Shown in pieces: positions 43,377 through 51,809 of a DNA stretch of 64,000 bases. Numbering within the stretch: the stretch's first letter is position 1; each line of letters starts with the position of its first letter. Below the pieces are notes generated by a model. The model was not told the DNA's origin. It did no database searches and was given only the letters and a program-made list of their open reading frames with translations. The DNA is from Actinomyces sp. 432 (GTDB lineage: Bacteria > Actinomycetota > Actinomycetes > Actinomycetales > Actinomycetaceae), in NCBI RefSeq assembly GCF_009930875.1, contig NZ_CP025249.1, positions 496,001-560,000 on the forward strand, written 5' to 3'. The position numbers and the translations under genes were made by a program.

Positions 43377-45287
43377 TCAGAGCATGTCCAGCATGGTGGC
43401 CACGAAGGCGTCGTAGGAGTCGGCCGCGGCCAGGCGGGCGACCTTGGCGGGATCCACCAGCGCCTTGATCACGGCGTCGAACACATCCCCGAAGGCGTCC
43501 CGGCTGTCAGCGGACAGGCACAGCATGGCGATGAGCTTGACCGGCGTGCCGCCCCAGTCGACGGGACGGTCGGCCAGGCACACGGCAATCGCGGTGCGCG
43601 CGGCGGTCATCTCGATCGTGTGCGGGATCGCGGCACCGGAGGCGAAGGCCGTGGTCGATAACCGCTCCCGCTCCTTGACCTGATCGAGAAACTCCGGGCC
43701 AACAGCACCGGCACGGGCGAGCAGACTCGCCGCGGTTTCCAGGGCCGTATCGCGATCCTGCCCGCCCGGGATCCGGGTGAACAACTCCGGCTCCATCACC
43801 GTGGTCAGCCACGCGGCGGCCTTGAAGCGCTTGTGGCCGGCAGCAATGTTCGCCGTCATCTCCCGAATCCGCTCCAGGTCTGCGTCCGTGAGCAGCAGCC
43901 CCGTCCGGATCACCGGCACATCGGGCGCACGGGGCAGCGGCACCGTCGTGACAATCAGGTCGGCAGACAGGTCGGGCCCGACGTCCTCGACATCCGTGAT
44001 CACCCGGTCCACGCGCCCGGTTCCCGCCACCGCGGCCTCCACGGCGTGTGCCAGGGAGACGTGGACATCGTAGTAGCGGGGGACGACGACGGCGACGGCA
44101 ACCTCGTCGTCCTGCGCATGCATGGACAGCAGGCGCCCGCCCACGTGGAAGGCGATGAAGCCGATCTCGTCCTCACTGACCTCGATACCGGTCTCCAGCT
44201 GAATATGCCGGGCGATGAACACGGCCAGCTCATGTACCAGCGGGTGAGTGTTCTTCACAGACTGCCCCACGGGAATCCGCGCCGAGCCATGCTGCGCGGC
44301 CCGCTGCACCAGGCTGCGCACATGCATGGCGAGAAAAGCGATGAAACGCTCGTCGGACAAGTCCACCAGGTAGTTGTTGTTGAGCTTCGCAACGATCCGG
44401 GTGACCATGGCCAGGTAGTGCTCGTCGAGGAAGGCCCTGACCTCCGGGCTGGACGTCTCCTCCGGATAGGCGGGGGCGGCCTTGGTCAGCAGCAGGAGCG
44501 CCAGGTAGGCGACCTCCCGCTCCGGCACCTGCACCCCGAAGACTCTCGCCACCAGTTCGCTCACCGCACGGGACACCGGGGCGAGTGCGTCATCGGGCGT
44601 CAGGCGGGAAGCGTCCACGGAGCGCCCATGTCGCACCCGGTCCACCATGATGGCGATGTGGGCGACCAGTTCGTCGGCCGTCCACTCGTTGATGGAAAGC
44701 TGAAAGTCATCCAGTACCTCACGCAGCTGCTTCTTGAAGCCGAGCAGTTCCGGCTCCTGGAGACGGTGAGCGACTTCTTCGACGTCGATGAACTGGGGCC
44801 GGCGCACGGCGGCCCCAGTGAGGATGCGCCGCATGAGGCGGCGCTGCGCGGGCTCCTCTCCCTGAAGCGACAGCCGCTCGTGGTCGCGGGCCAGACGTAG
44901 GCCGAACTGGGCCACCAGCGGCCGGGCCTTGCCCAGGTCGGCCTCGATCGTGGACTCGGATACGTGCAGCTGTTCCGCCAGGTCAAATACGCTCACTGGA
45001 CCCTGGGCGGCGACCAGCACGCGCAGGATGTGTGCCAGCCGGGCCTCAGGACCGTCGTCCCGAGGCCCGGCCGGCGCCGGCCGTAGGCGTACCCGCGCTA
45101 AGGCGCACGCATCCAGGCGGTAGCCGGAGTGCGATGAGGCGATCACCCGCCCGTAGTGCTCACTGGCGGCGGTCACGTAGTTGCGGATGGTGCGGGTGGA
45201 CACTCCCAACCGCGCCGCGAGCTCGCCGGAGGAGAAGGGACGTGGCTCCTCGGAGAGGATCTGCAGCAGATCCTCGAAACTCGTCAT
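43377..45287 (-). CDS. PRD-containing PTS-type transcriptional regulator (BglG/MtlR-like)
   Basis: A 636-residue modular regulator. An N-terminal HTH (FSSGELAARLGVSTRTIRNYV, about 19-39) and a second HTH (VSVFDLAEQLHVSESTIEADL, about 96-116) are followed by two PTS regulation domains (FIAFLAMHVRSLVQRA and DEIGFIAFHVGGRLL). A IIB-like region and a C-terminal IIA domain with the IPHT phosphorylation His come next. Such proteins activate the linked PTS operon according to phosphorylation. It is the last gene of the operon, six bases from the P-loop ATPase, and probably controls it. Confidence 0.92.
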   Translation of the reverse strand: MTSFEDLLQILSEEPRPFSSGELAARLGVSTRTIRNYVTAASEHYGRVIASSHSGYRLDACALARVRLRPAPAGPRDDGPEARLAHILRVLVAAQGPVSVFDLAEQLHVSESTIEADLGKARPLVAQFGLRLARDHERLSLQGEEPAQRRLMRRILTGAAVRRPQFIDVEEVAHRLQEPELLGFKKQLREVLDDFQLSINEWTADELVAHIAIMVDRVRHGRSVDASRLTPDDALAPVSRAVSELVARVFGVQVPEREVAYLALLLLTKAAPAYPEETSSPEVRAFLDEHYLAMVTRIVAKLNNNYLVDLSDERFIAFLAMHVRSLVQRAAQHGSARIPVGQSVKNTHPLVHELAVFIARHIQLETGIEVSEDEIGFIAFHVGGRLLSMHAQDDEVAVAVVVPRYYDVHVSLAHAVEAAVAGTGRVDRVITDVEDVGPDLSADLIVTTVPLPRAPDVPVIRTGLLLTDADLERIREMTANIAAGHKRFKAAAWLTTVMEPELFTRIPGGQDRDTALETAASLLARAGAVGPEFLDQVKERERLSTTAFASGAAIPHTIEMTAARTAIAVCLADRPVDWGGTPVKLIAMLCLSADSRDAFGDVFDAVIKALVDPAKVARLAAADSYDAFVATMLDML

Positions 45288-45293
45288 GACGGT

Positions 45294-45962
45294 TCAGCTC
45301 CGTGCGGCGATCCAGTCGAGGATCGCCTTATGATCAACGGCGTCCAGGTCCGTGGCGTCCACCTCCAGCAGTTCGCCGAGCCGGAAGGTGTCGTATCCGC
45401 GCGTGGTGCAGCGCCGGTAGAACTCCTCACGGGTCAGCAGGCCGCTGGCCCTGCTGCGATCCGTGAGCGAGTCGCCGCGATGGTACCGGTCGACGATGTG
45501 GCCCAGATGCCGTGAGGGATCCAGGTCTCGCCGCTGCTGGCGTTCAAACAGCACCTCCAGGTCGGCGGTCAGGCGGATTGTCAGCGCGGTGGCGCCGTGG
45601 CGCTCGCACAGCGTCTGCAGCGTCGGCAGCTGCTTCACGCTGAACGGGTAATCGGACAGCACCATCGGACCGTGTGAGTCGTCATGCATGACCCTACTGC
45701 GCGGGGCAGGACTCAACGCGGCTTCAATCTCATCGAAGAAGATCCCTAGTGCTCTGCGCTCCAGGGCCTGCTTCTGCTCGAGGTCGTCGAACCCGTGCTC
45801 CTCCCACAGCTTCTCCTTGATGTCGTCAATGGACACCTGCGTGCAGCCCGGGAAGCGTTCCCTTATACGCGCGCACAAGTAGCTCTTGCCGGTGCCGGGC
45901 AGGCCCGCGACCAGGACCAGGATTGCTCCCCTCACCGCAGCCTCGTAGTCCGCCGGGTTCAT
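45294..45962 (-). CDS. P-loop ATPase/kinase in PTS operon
   Basis: A 222-residue P-loop protein with Walker A GLPGTGKS near residue 20 and a following SIDDIKEKLWEEHG segment, similar to small-molecule or nucleotide kinases of the AAA_33 type. Its start codon overlaps the stop of the aldolase gene (ATGA), so they are translated together. Its substrate is unknown; a sugar or sugar-phosphate kinase step before the aldolase is one possibility. Confidence 0.8.
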   Translation of the reverse strand: MNPADYEAAVRGAILVLVAGLPGTGKSYLCARIRERFPGCTQVSIDDIKEKLWEEHGFDDLEQKQALERRALGIFFDEIEAALSPAPRSRVMHDDSHGPMVLSDYPFSVKQLPTLQTLCERHGATALTIRLTADLEVLFERQQRRDLDPSRHLGHIVDRYHRGDSLTDRSRASGLLTREEFYRRCTTRGYDTFRLGELLEVDATDLDAVDHKAILDWIAARS

Positions 45963-46804
45963 TCGGGACGACGCCCCATGAACAGCGCGATCTTGTGGGC
46001 GACGATCTCGCCGACGACGTCGTTGCAGGGCACGATGTTGTTGCGCAGTGAGCTGTTGACCTTGGTGGCCCCGAATGTCTCCTGCGCTTTGCGGGTCCAG
46101 CCGACCAGCAGCTCGGTGCCGACGTTGAACTTGCGGATGCCCTTGGCGGTCAGCTCGGGGTAATCCGCCTCGTCTACGCCGGTGCCGCCATGTACCACCA
46201 GGGGCACGTCGACGGCGTTGTTGATGCGGCCCAGCAGGTCCAGGTCGATCCGGGTCTTCGACTTGAACTGGCCGTGGTTGGTGCCGATGCTGACGGCGAG
46301 CGCGTCGCAGTCGACCTCGGCTAGGAACTGCTGGGCCTCCTCCGGCTGGGTGTACTTGCCCTCACGGTTGCGGATGCCCTCCTCGGTGCCGCCGATGGTG
46401 CCGATCTCTGCTTCCACGGAGACCCCGTGCTCGTGGGCGAAGGCGACGACGCGGCGCGACTTGGCCACGTTCTCGGTGAAGGGCAGCTGGGAGCCGTCAA
46501 ACATGACCGAGGAGTACCCGGCCGCGATGGCGTTGCGGATATCGGTCAGGTCGGTGGCGTGGTCCAGGTGCAGGGCGACGTCGACGATCTCGTCCTCGGC
46601 CATCGCCCGGCACACCGCCACCAGGTTCTTCATGCCCACATAGCGGGCGGTGCCGGGCGAGGTCTGGATGATGATCGGGGAGCCCAGATCGCGGGCGGCG
46701 CGAATCATGGCTGGGACCATTTCTAAGTTGTGGGCGTTGAAGGCGCCGACGGTGTAACCCACGCGCTGGGCCTCGGCGAGCATCGGGGTGATGGGGATAT
46801 ACAT
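45959..46804 (-). CDS. Class II ketose-bisphosphate aldolase (GatY/KbaY/Fba type)
   Basis: A 281-residue zinc-dependent aldolase. GAFNAHNLEM, LHLDHATD (metal His, catalytic Asp), VEAEIGTIGG, LAVSIGTNHGQF and VVHGGTG form the class II TIM-barrel active site. It splits a ketose-1,6-bisphosphate such as tagatose- or fructose-bisphosphate to DHAP and glyceraldehyde-3-phosphate. AAAAGGA precedes the ATG. In a PTS operon this would be the last step of sugar breakdown; the exact stereochemistry cannot be read. Confidence 0.92.
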   Translation of the reverse strand: MYIPITPMLAEAQRVGYTVGAFNAHNLEMVPAMIRAARDLGSPIIIQTSPGTARYVGMKNLVAVCRAMAEDEIVDVALHLDHATDLTDIRNAIAAGYSSVMFDGSQLPFTENVAKSRRVVAFAHEHGVSVEAEIGTIGGTEEGIRNREGKYTQPEEAQQFLAEVDCDALAVSIGTNHGQFKSKTRIDLDLLGRINNAVDVPLVVHGGTGVDEADYPELTAKGIRKFNVGTELLVGWTRKAQETFGATKVNSSLRNNIVPCNDVVGEIVAHKIALFMGRRPE

Positions 46805-46890
46805 TGGTTGTTTCCTTTTGGGACTTGACGGGTGAACGATTACTGCGGGCTACCGCGGGCGATGCGCCCTGTGCGCGGCGCGGCGCATGC

Positions 46891-47328
46891 TTAGAACTGC
46901 GAGCGCATGACTCGCTTTGACAGGGCGGTCAGCTCGTCGAGCTTCACGGTCCACTGCTGGATGGCGGCGTCGTCGCGGGCCTTGGCTGCCTGCTTCAACT
47001 GGTCGTTGTAAAGCGTGAGCAGGCCGTTGTAGGCCGGGCCGAACTGCTCGCGGATCGCCATGGAGGCCTCGTAGCTGCCGATGGCGGCGGTGGCATCGCC
47101 CAGTTCCTGCTGGACGCCGCCGAGTTCGTTGAGGAGTTTGATCCGCGCCTCTGGATCGGCCTGTTCCTCAAGTTGTGCGGCCAGTGCGGCGGCGCGTTCG
47201 CGCAGGGCCTCCTGGTCGTCGGCGGCGGGTGCCGCGGGGCTCGCGGCGGGCTTGCCTGCCTCGACGGCGTCGGCGGGCTGCGCGGACCGGCGCTCATCCT
47301 GGCTGCGGTTTCTGCGGAATAGTCTCAT
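46891..47328 (-). CDS. TPR-like helical protein in PTS operon
   Basis: A 145-residue soluble protein with a charged head, an Ala/Pro-rich linker and helix pairs. KLLNELGGVQQELGDATAAIGSYEASM and FGPAYNGLLTLYNDQLKQAAKA resemble TPR units. Similar small TPR proteins accompany some galactitol/ascorbate-type PTS operons. It begins ten bases after the IIC stop. A protein-protein interaction role is likely but unproven. Confidence 0.7.
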   Translation of the reverse strand: MRLFRRNRSQDERRSAQPADAVEAGKPAASPAAPAADDQEALRERAAALAAQLEEQADPEARIKLLNELGGVQQELGDATAAIGSYEASMAIREQFGPAYNGLLTLYNDQLKQAAKARDDAAIQQWTVKLDELTALSKRVMRSQF

Positions 47329-47338
47329 CTCGTAGGCC

Positions 47339-48631
47339 TCACAGTGCGTTCATGATCGGGCGGACGATGTAGGCGAACAGCAGTCCGGCGGTGATGGTGT
47401 CGACGTCGGTCGCGGACAGGTTGGGGAAGCCCAGGTTCATGAAGGTGGTCACCAACAGCGCCGGCAGCAGCGTGATGAACAGGCCATGCACCACGCCGCC
47501 GATGATGGCGCCGCGGCGCCCGCCGACGGTGTTGCCGAAGATGCCGGCGGTGCCGCCCGCGAAGAAGTTCGTGAGCATGCCGGGCACGATCACCGCGAAA
47601 CCGACGGCCGGAAGGGCCACCATGGCGATCAGGGTGCCGATCGTGGTGGTGATGAAGCCGATGACCACCGCGTTTGGGGCGTAGGGGAACAGCACCGGGC
47701 AGTCCAGCGCGGGTTTGGAGTCGGGCACCAGCTTCATGGAGATGCCGCGGAAGGCGGGGACGATCTCGCCCAGCAGCAGCCGCACACCGGCCATCAGCAC
47801 GTAGACGCCGACGACGAACTGGATGGACTGCAGGAAGGCGTACATCATGTAGTTCATGGTGCCGACGTCGTCCGCCACCGGTTCGGGGCCGGCCACTGCC
47901 GCGACGATCAGGAACAGGGGAGTCATCACCACGGCGAGGGACATGTAGGTGTCCTGCAGGAACTCCAGCGAGCGGGGGAGCTTGATGTCCTCCGTGGAGG
48001 GCTGCTTCTCGACGTTGCGCTTGCGCACGAGCCAGGCGACTCCCGCCTCTACGAGGTAACCGATGGTGCAGAAGTGCCCCAGTGCGATCGCGTCGTTGCC
48101 GGTGATGCGGCGCACGATGGGCTGCGCCAGGGCGGGCATGGCGACGCAGAAGAAGCCGCCCACCACGCTGGCGGCCAGGATGAGCCCGGCGCCGCGCAGT
48201 CCGGCGGCGTAGCCGAAGATGACGGTCATGGTGGACATCCACAGCAGGGCTTGGCCGGTGAGGAAGATGTACTTCCACGGCGTGAAGCGCGCCAGCAGGA
48301 TGTTGACGATGAAAATGCCTAGGAACGCCAGTGCGATCTGTCCGCCCAGGCCCATGTTGTTGGTGGCGTAGCCGTTGACGGCCTCAATGCTCGGCACGAT
48401 TCCGGTGGTGTGGAATGCCGCCTGGAACATCACGCCGAAGTAGGTCAGCGTGGTGACCAGCACGGCGGATCCCGCCGAGAGCACGTAGAAGCCGAGAATG
48501 GTCTTGAACGTGCCCATGATGACTGCGCCGACGCCCTTTTTCTGCAGGATGAGGCCGAGCATGGCGATCAGGCCGATGATGATCCCGGCCTGGGTGAGGA
48601 CGTTGTTGATAATCCAGTTGATTACGCTCAT
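47339..48631 (-). CDS. PTS IIC of the ascorbate/UlaA (SgaT) type
   Basis: A 430-residue membrane permease with about 11 hydrophobic segments. GTFKTILGFYVLSAGSAVL, NILLARFTPWKYIFLTGQ, ALDCPVLFPYAPNAVVIGF and PGMLTNFFAGGTAGIFGN match the UlaA family of PTS IIC proteins. It imports and, with IIA and IIB, phosphorylates a sugar or sugar acid. Its ATG overlaps the IIB stop (ATGA). The aldolase neighbour argues against simple ascorbate use; the substrate is open. Confidence 0.9.
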   Translation of the reverse strand: MSVINWIINNVLTQAGIIIGLIAMLGLILQKKGVGAVIMGTFKTILGFYVLSAGSAVLVTTLTYFGVMFQAAFHTTGIVPSIEAVNGYATNNMGLGGQIALAFLGIFIVNILLARFTPWKYIFLTGQALLWMSTMTVIFGYAAGLRGAGLILAASVVGGFFCVAMPALAQPIVRRITGNDAIALGHFCTIGYLVEAGVAWLVRKRNVEKQPSTEDIKLPRSLEFLQDTYMSLAVVMTPLFLIVAAVAGPEPVADDVGTMNYMMYAFLQSIQFVVGVYVLMAGVRLLLGEIVPAFRGISMKLVPDSKPALDCPVLFPYAPNAVVIGFITTTIGTLIAMVALPAVGFAVIVPGMLTNFFAGGTAGIFGNTVGGRRGAIIGGVVHGLFITLLPALLVTTFMNLGFPNLSATDVDTITAGLLFAYIVRPIMNAL

Positions 48632-48936
48632 GCCTGGGCCGCCTTCTCCTGCACGACCGGGAGGAGCTTGGCGGCAATCTCGGTCTTGTCTACGATGTTC
48701 TTCAGGAACACGAACGAGATGCCGGGGTCGAGCTCGTACTTCTCGATCGTGGGCTTGAAGTTCTCCGCGGAGACGATGATGTCCGCGCGCACGCCAGGAA
48801 TCCCGGAGATGGCCTCGTGTCCGAGGTTGGCGCGGACGCCCGCGGCGGTGAGGACCTCTTCGGCCTCCATCTGGCAGGCCAGGCTGCTGCCGAGCCCGGC
48901 GCCGCAGATGAAGTAGATGTCGAGTGGTCTGGTCAT
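48628..48936 (-). CDS. PTS IIB, ascorbate/galactitol type
   Basis: A 102-residue IIB protein with the phosphocysteine loop ICGAGLGSSLACQ near residue 11. It passes phosphate from IIA to the sugar bound by IIC. AAGGAG precedes the ATG at 48936. It overlaps the IIC gene by four bases. Confidence 0.92.
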   Translation of the reverse strand: MTRPLDIYFICGAGLGSSLACQMEAEEVLTAAGVRANLGHEAISGIPGVRADIIVSAENFKPTIEKYELDPGISFVFLKNIVDKTEIAAKLLPVVQEKAAQA

Positions 48937-48994
48937 GGGATACTCCTTCGTGTCTTGACCTTGTGGCGTGAGATGGGATGCGGCGAGAACGGGG

Positions 48995-49450
48995 TCAGCG
49001 GCCGCCACGGAGGATTCGCTGGAACTCTGCGACGGTGCCGGCTGCTACCAGCCGTTCCTGCAGAGGCCGATTGCCTGCAATGGCAACGAATTCCCGGAGT
49101 GCTTTGAGGTGGGAGTCGTCATCGACGGCCGCCAGGCAGAAGACAATGTCGACGGGGTCGTTCTCCGGATGGTTGAAACTGACGGGGTCCGCCAGGGTCA
49201 TGACGCTCATCGCCTGGCGCACCACTCCCGTCTCGGGCCGCGCGTGAGCGAGGACCAGATGTGGCGAGAGCACGATGTACGGGCCGAACCGGTCGACGGC
49301 GTCGATCATTGAGTCGACATATGCCGCGGTGATGGAGCCGTCCGCGAGAAGCGGCTGGGCAACTGCGGCAATCGCCTGCTGCCAGGTCGCCACGTGCTGG
49401 TGGATGATCACGTGATCATCGGTGATCAGGTCGGTCAGTGCTGTGCTCAT
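48995..49450 (-). CDS. PTS IIA, type 2 (mannitol/ascorbate class)
   Basis: A 151-residue EIIA domain. LSPHLVLAHARPE carries the phosphorylated His of type 2 IIA proteins, and VSFNHPENDPVDIVFCLAA is the following conserved region. It accepts phosphate from HPr. GGAGG lies before the ATG at 49450, and it is the first gene of the PTS operon. No clear operator was found upstream. Confidence 0.92.
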   Translation of the reverse strand: MSTALTDLITDDHVIIHQHVATWQQAIAAVAQPLLADGSITAAYVDSMIDAVDRFGPYIVLSPHLVLAHARPETGVVRQAMSVMTLADPVSFNHPENDPVDIVFCLAAVDDDSHLKALREFVAIAGNRPLQERLVAAGTVAEFQRILRGGR

Positions 49451-49572
49451 GCGTTTGGTCCTCCGTGCGCATGAGTATCGAAGCGAGCGGTGTGAGCTGG
49501 CCAACAGAAGTTTTTCCGCCTTGGGGGCGCCCTGGCGGAAAAGCAGGCGGCGTCCGTGCGCTCGGAGATTCC

Positions 49573-49608
49573 AACCGACCTCGGTGCGTAACGTCTACCG
49601 ACCTCGGC
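49573..49608 (-). repeat. Two-unit copy of the 23-bp-period intergenic repeat
   Basis: Read on the minus strand, CCGAGGTCGGTAG and ACCGAGGTCGG are spaced 23 bases apart, with GTTACGC between. It starts 34 bases after the stop of the hydrolase at 49642. Confidence 0.8.
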
Positions 49609-49641
49609 GGGGCGGGAGGGCGCGCAGGTGCGCGGCGTGGC

Positions 49642-50475
49642 TCACCGCAGGCGGCGGGTCACCCACTCGGTACTCAGGCGGGCGATCTCGTTTGCGGCGT
49701 CGTCTCCCTCTGCCTGCACCTGATGCAGGCGGCTGCCTTCGGGCAGCAGCGGGAATGCGGCAGCAGCGGCCTCGGCGGTGTCGGGCATCTCCTCGCTCAG
49801 AGCACCGTGCAGCATAAGGATGGGCCAGGGCAGGTCCGCCATGGTCTTATCGGGCGACTGGAGCGAGACATCGGCGAGAGTCTCCTTGCTCACTACGTCC
49901 CACTCGCGTGAGTTCGGGTTGTCATCGGGTAGGCGTGTAAGCCCGTGCCGGTCCAGTTCGTCGAGCTGCTCGGGGGAGAAGACGTTCTCCCACAGGATCG
50001 ACTGCGGGCCGACTACGGCTCCGGCGACTACTGCGGTGCGCACCTGTGCGGGGCGGGCGAGTAGGGCGGCGGTGGCGCCGAAGCCGTTGGCGTGGATCGC
50101 CTGGCGGACGTAACCGCGGTTGGCAAGCCAGGCGGATACCGCTTGGAGGTCCTCGATCTCGCCGGCGAGGGTGATCACGTCGTCGTCGGACTCGCCCAGC
50201 CCGGAGAAGTCGAACTGGAGCGTGGCCAGGCCCGCGCGTCGGTACTGCTCCGCCAGCTTGTCCAGACGGTGCTCCAAGCCGTGCTGGTCGGTGAGGAAGT
50301 CGTGGGCGAGGATGACAACGCCTTCCTCGCGCGGCTCGACTGCCTGACCGCTGCGTATGGCGGCGTCATCGAATGCGTCAGGGTCGAATGGGGCGGCGCC
50401 ATCGGGCAGGCGCATCGTGGCGGCTAGGTTGATGCCACGGGCAGTGTCGATGCGCAGATTGGCCATGGCTCCCAT
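49642..50475 (-). CDS. Alpha/beta hydrolase fold protein lacking catalytic Ser
   Basis: A 277-residue protein with an alpha/beta hydrolase core (VVILAHDFLTDQHG, LATLQFDFSGLGESD, PILMLHGALSEEMP). The nucleophile elbow GxSxG reads A-N-G-F-G, with Gly in place of Ser. The usual C-terminal catalytic His region reads EGDDAANE. It is therefore probably not an ester hydrolase, or uses other residues. Start at the first ATG (50475); an ATG nine bases later is possible. Function unknown. Confidence 0.8.
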   Translation of the reverse strand: MGAMANLRIDTARGINLAATMRLPDGAAPFDPDAFDDAAIRSGQAVEPREEGVVILAHDFLTDQHGLEHRLDKLAEQYRRAGLATLQFDFSGLGESDDDVITLAGEIEDLQAVSAWLANRGYVRQAIHANGFGATAALLARPAQVRTAVVAGAVVGPQSILWENVFSPEQLDELDRHGLTRLPDDNPNSREWDVVSKETLADVSLQSPDKTMADLPWPILMLHGALSEEMPDTAEAAAAAFPLLPEGSRLHQVQAEGDDAANEIARLSTEWVTRRLR

Positions 50476-50597
50476 GGCTTCAAGTTAGGTCAAGGCCTCC
50501 CGTAAGTCACGGGTGCAGGGCCTGTGACCAGGCCGATTGCGCTGCCAGCGTGATGATGCCGACTCAGCGTCAGCTGCGGACTGGATGGCCGAGGCGA

Positions 50598-50636
50598 CGT
50601 CGGCGCCCGTCCTATGAGGGAGGACGGGCGCCGACG
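50598..50636 (-). terminator. Very strong hairpin downstream of pspA
   Basis: A perfect 16-bp stem (50598-50613 with 50621-50636) and 7-base loop lie 45 bases after the PspA stop. It probably ends that transcript, in spite of no T-run. Confidence 0.75.
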
Positions 50637-50680
50637 CGCGAGCCGGTATGAGGCCGTCGCACGGCCTGCCCGGCACGGGC

Positions 50681-51541
50681 TCAGTAGGAGGAGGCGCCGT
50701 CGTCGGTCTCGGCGTCCTGCGCGCCCTCGCCGCCCTTAGCGCCTTCGGCCTTGAGCGCCTCGAAAGCGGCGTCGACATCCCCATCGGTGATCTGCGCAGC
50801 GGCGGGAGCGCCGGGCAGCGCGGTGTTGTTGCCGGCCTTCAGCGCAGCCAGCCGGGCCTCGGCCTCCAGCTGCTGGTCGGCGGACTCCAGCTCGGCGAAC
50901 TGGGCCTCCAGGGAGGCTCCGGCAATCTCCATCTGCCCGGCGGCCTGAGCCTCGACGCGGCGCACCTGGTCCTCGTAGCGGGCGAGCTCGCTGGTGGGAT
51001 CCATGACGTTGATCGAGCGGATCGCGCCCTGGACCTTCACCTGCGCCTCGGCGTTCTTCTGCCGGGCGACCAGCTGGTCGCGCTTGGACTGGAGCTCACT
51101 GAGCTTGGCCTCCATCTGCTGCAGGCCGGTCTTGAGCTGATCGACGACCTGCTGCTGGGAGGCGATCATCGGCTCGGCCTGCTTGGCCTCGTTCTCGGCG
51201 GTGATCTGCTTGGTCAGCGCGATCTTCGCCAGCGAGTCCCACTTGTCGGCCCCGGCGGCGTCCCCGCCCGCGCGCAGCTCGTCGGCCTTACGGGAGGCGG
51301 CCAGCGCCTTGTTGCCCCAGTCCCTGGCCTCGGCCAGGTCCGCGTCGTGGTCCTTCTCCGCCAGCCGCAGGTTGCCGATCGTCTGGGCGACGGCGTCGCG
51401 CGCCTCGGCGATGGACGCCTTGTAGTCGCGCACCAGCTGGTCGAGCATCTTCTCCGGATCCTCGGCGCGGTCGATGAGGGCGTTGATGTTGGCGCGGGTG
51501 AGCTGGGCGATGCGGCCCAGGATCGACTGCTTCTCAGCCAT
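50681..51541 (-). CDS. pspA: PspA/IM30 (Vipp1) family protein
   Basis: A 286-residue coiled-coil protein of the phage-shock-protein A family. ILGRIAQLTRANINALIDRAEDPEKMLDQLVRDY is the classic N-terminal amphipathic helix region, followed by long Ala/Glu/Gln/Lys-rich helices. It binds and protects the inner face of the membrane under stress. AAGGG precedes the ATG. A TPM-domain protein lies upstream, a neighbour seen often with PspA. Confidence 0.95.
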   Translation of the reverse strand: MAEKQSILGRIAQLTRANINALIDRAEDPEKMLDQLVRDYKASIAEARDAVAQTIGNLRLAEKDHDADLAEARDWGNKALAASRKADELRAGGDAAGADKWDSLAKIALTKQITAENEAKQAEPMIASQQQVVDQLKTGLQQMEAKLSELQSKRDQLVARQKNAEAQVKVQGAIRSINVMDPTSELARYEDQVRRVEAQAAGQMEIAGASLEAQFAELESADQQLEAEARLAALKAGNNTALPGAPAAAQITDGDVDAAFEALKAEGAKGGEGAQDAETDDGASSY

Positions 51542-51809
51542 GTGTTTCCCTTCGTCATGCTCGCCCGGTGGGCGAGGCGTCGGTGTGCGATTATCCGCAC
51601 GGACTGTATGTGCTGACTATGAGCGCGCTCCGCGCGGCCGCGACTGCTCAAGAGCTGGGGTCGGCCGCACAGTACCGGAGTCATACTTCCAGGAAACGAC
51701 GCCGCGTTCCTGCACAATGACGGGTTTCACCGTGAGGATCACCGATCCGGTCAGGTCCCGGCCCATGGCGCTCAACGTGGCGGTTCGGCTTGCGGGTAGG
51801 GCGGTCGGC

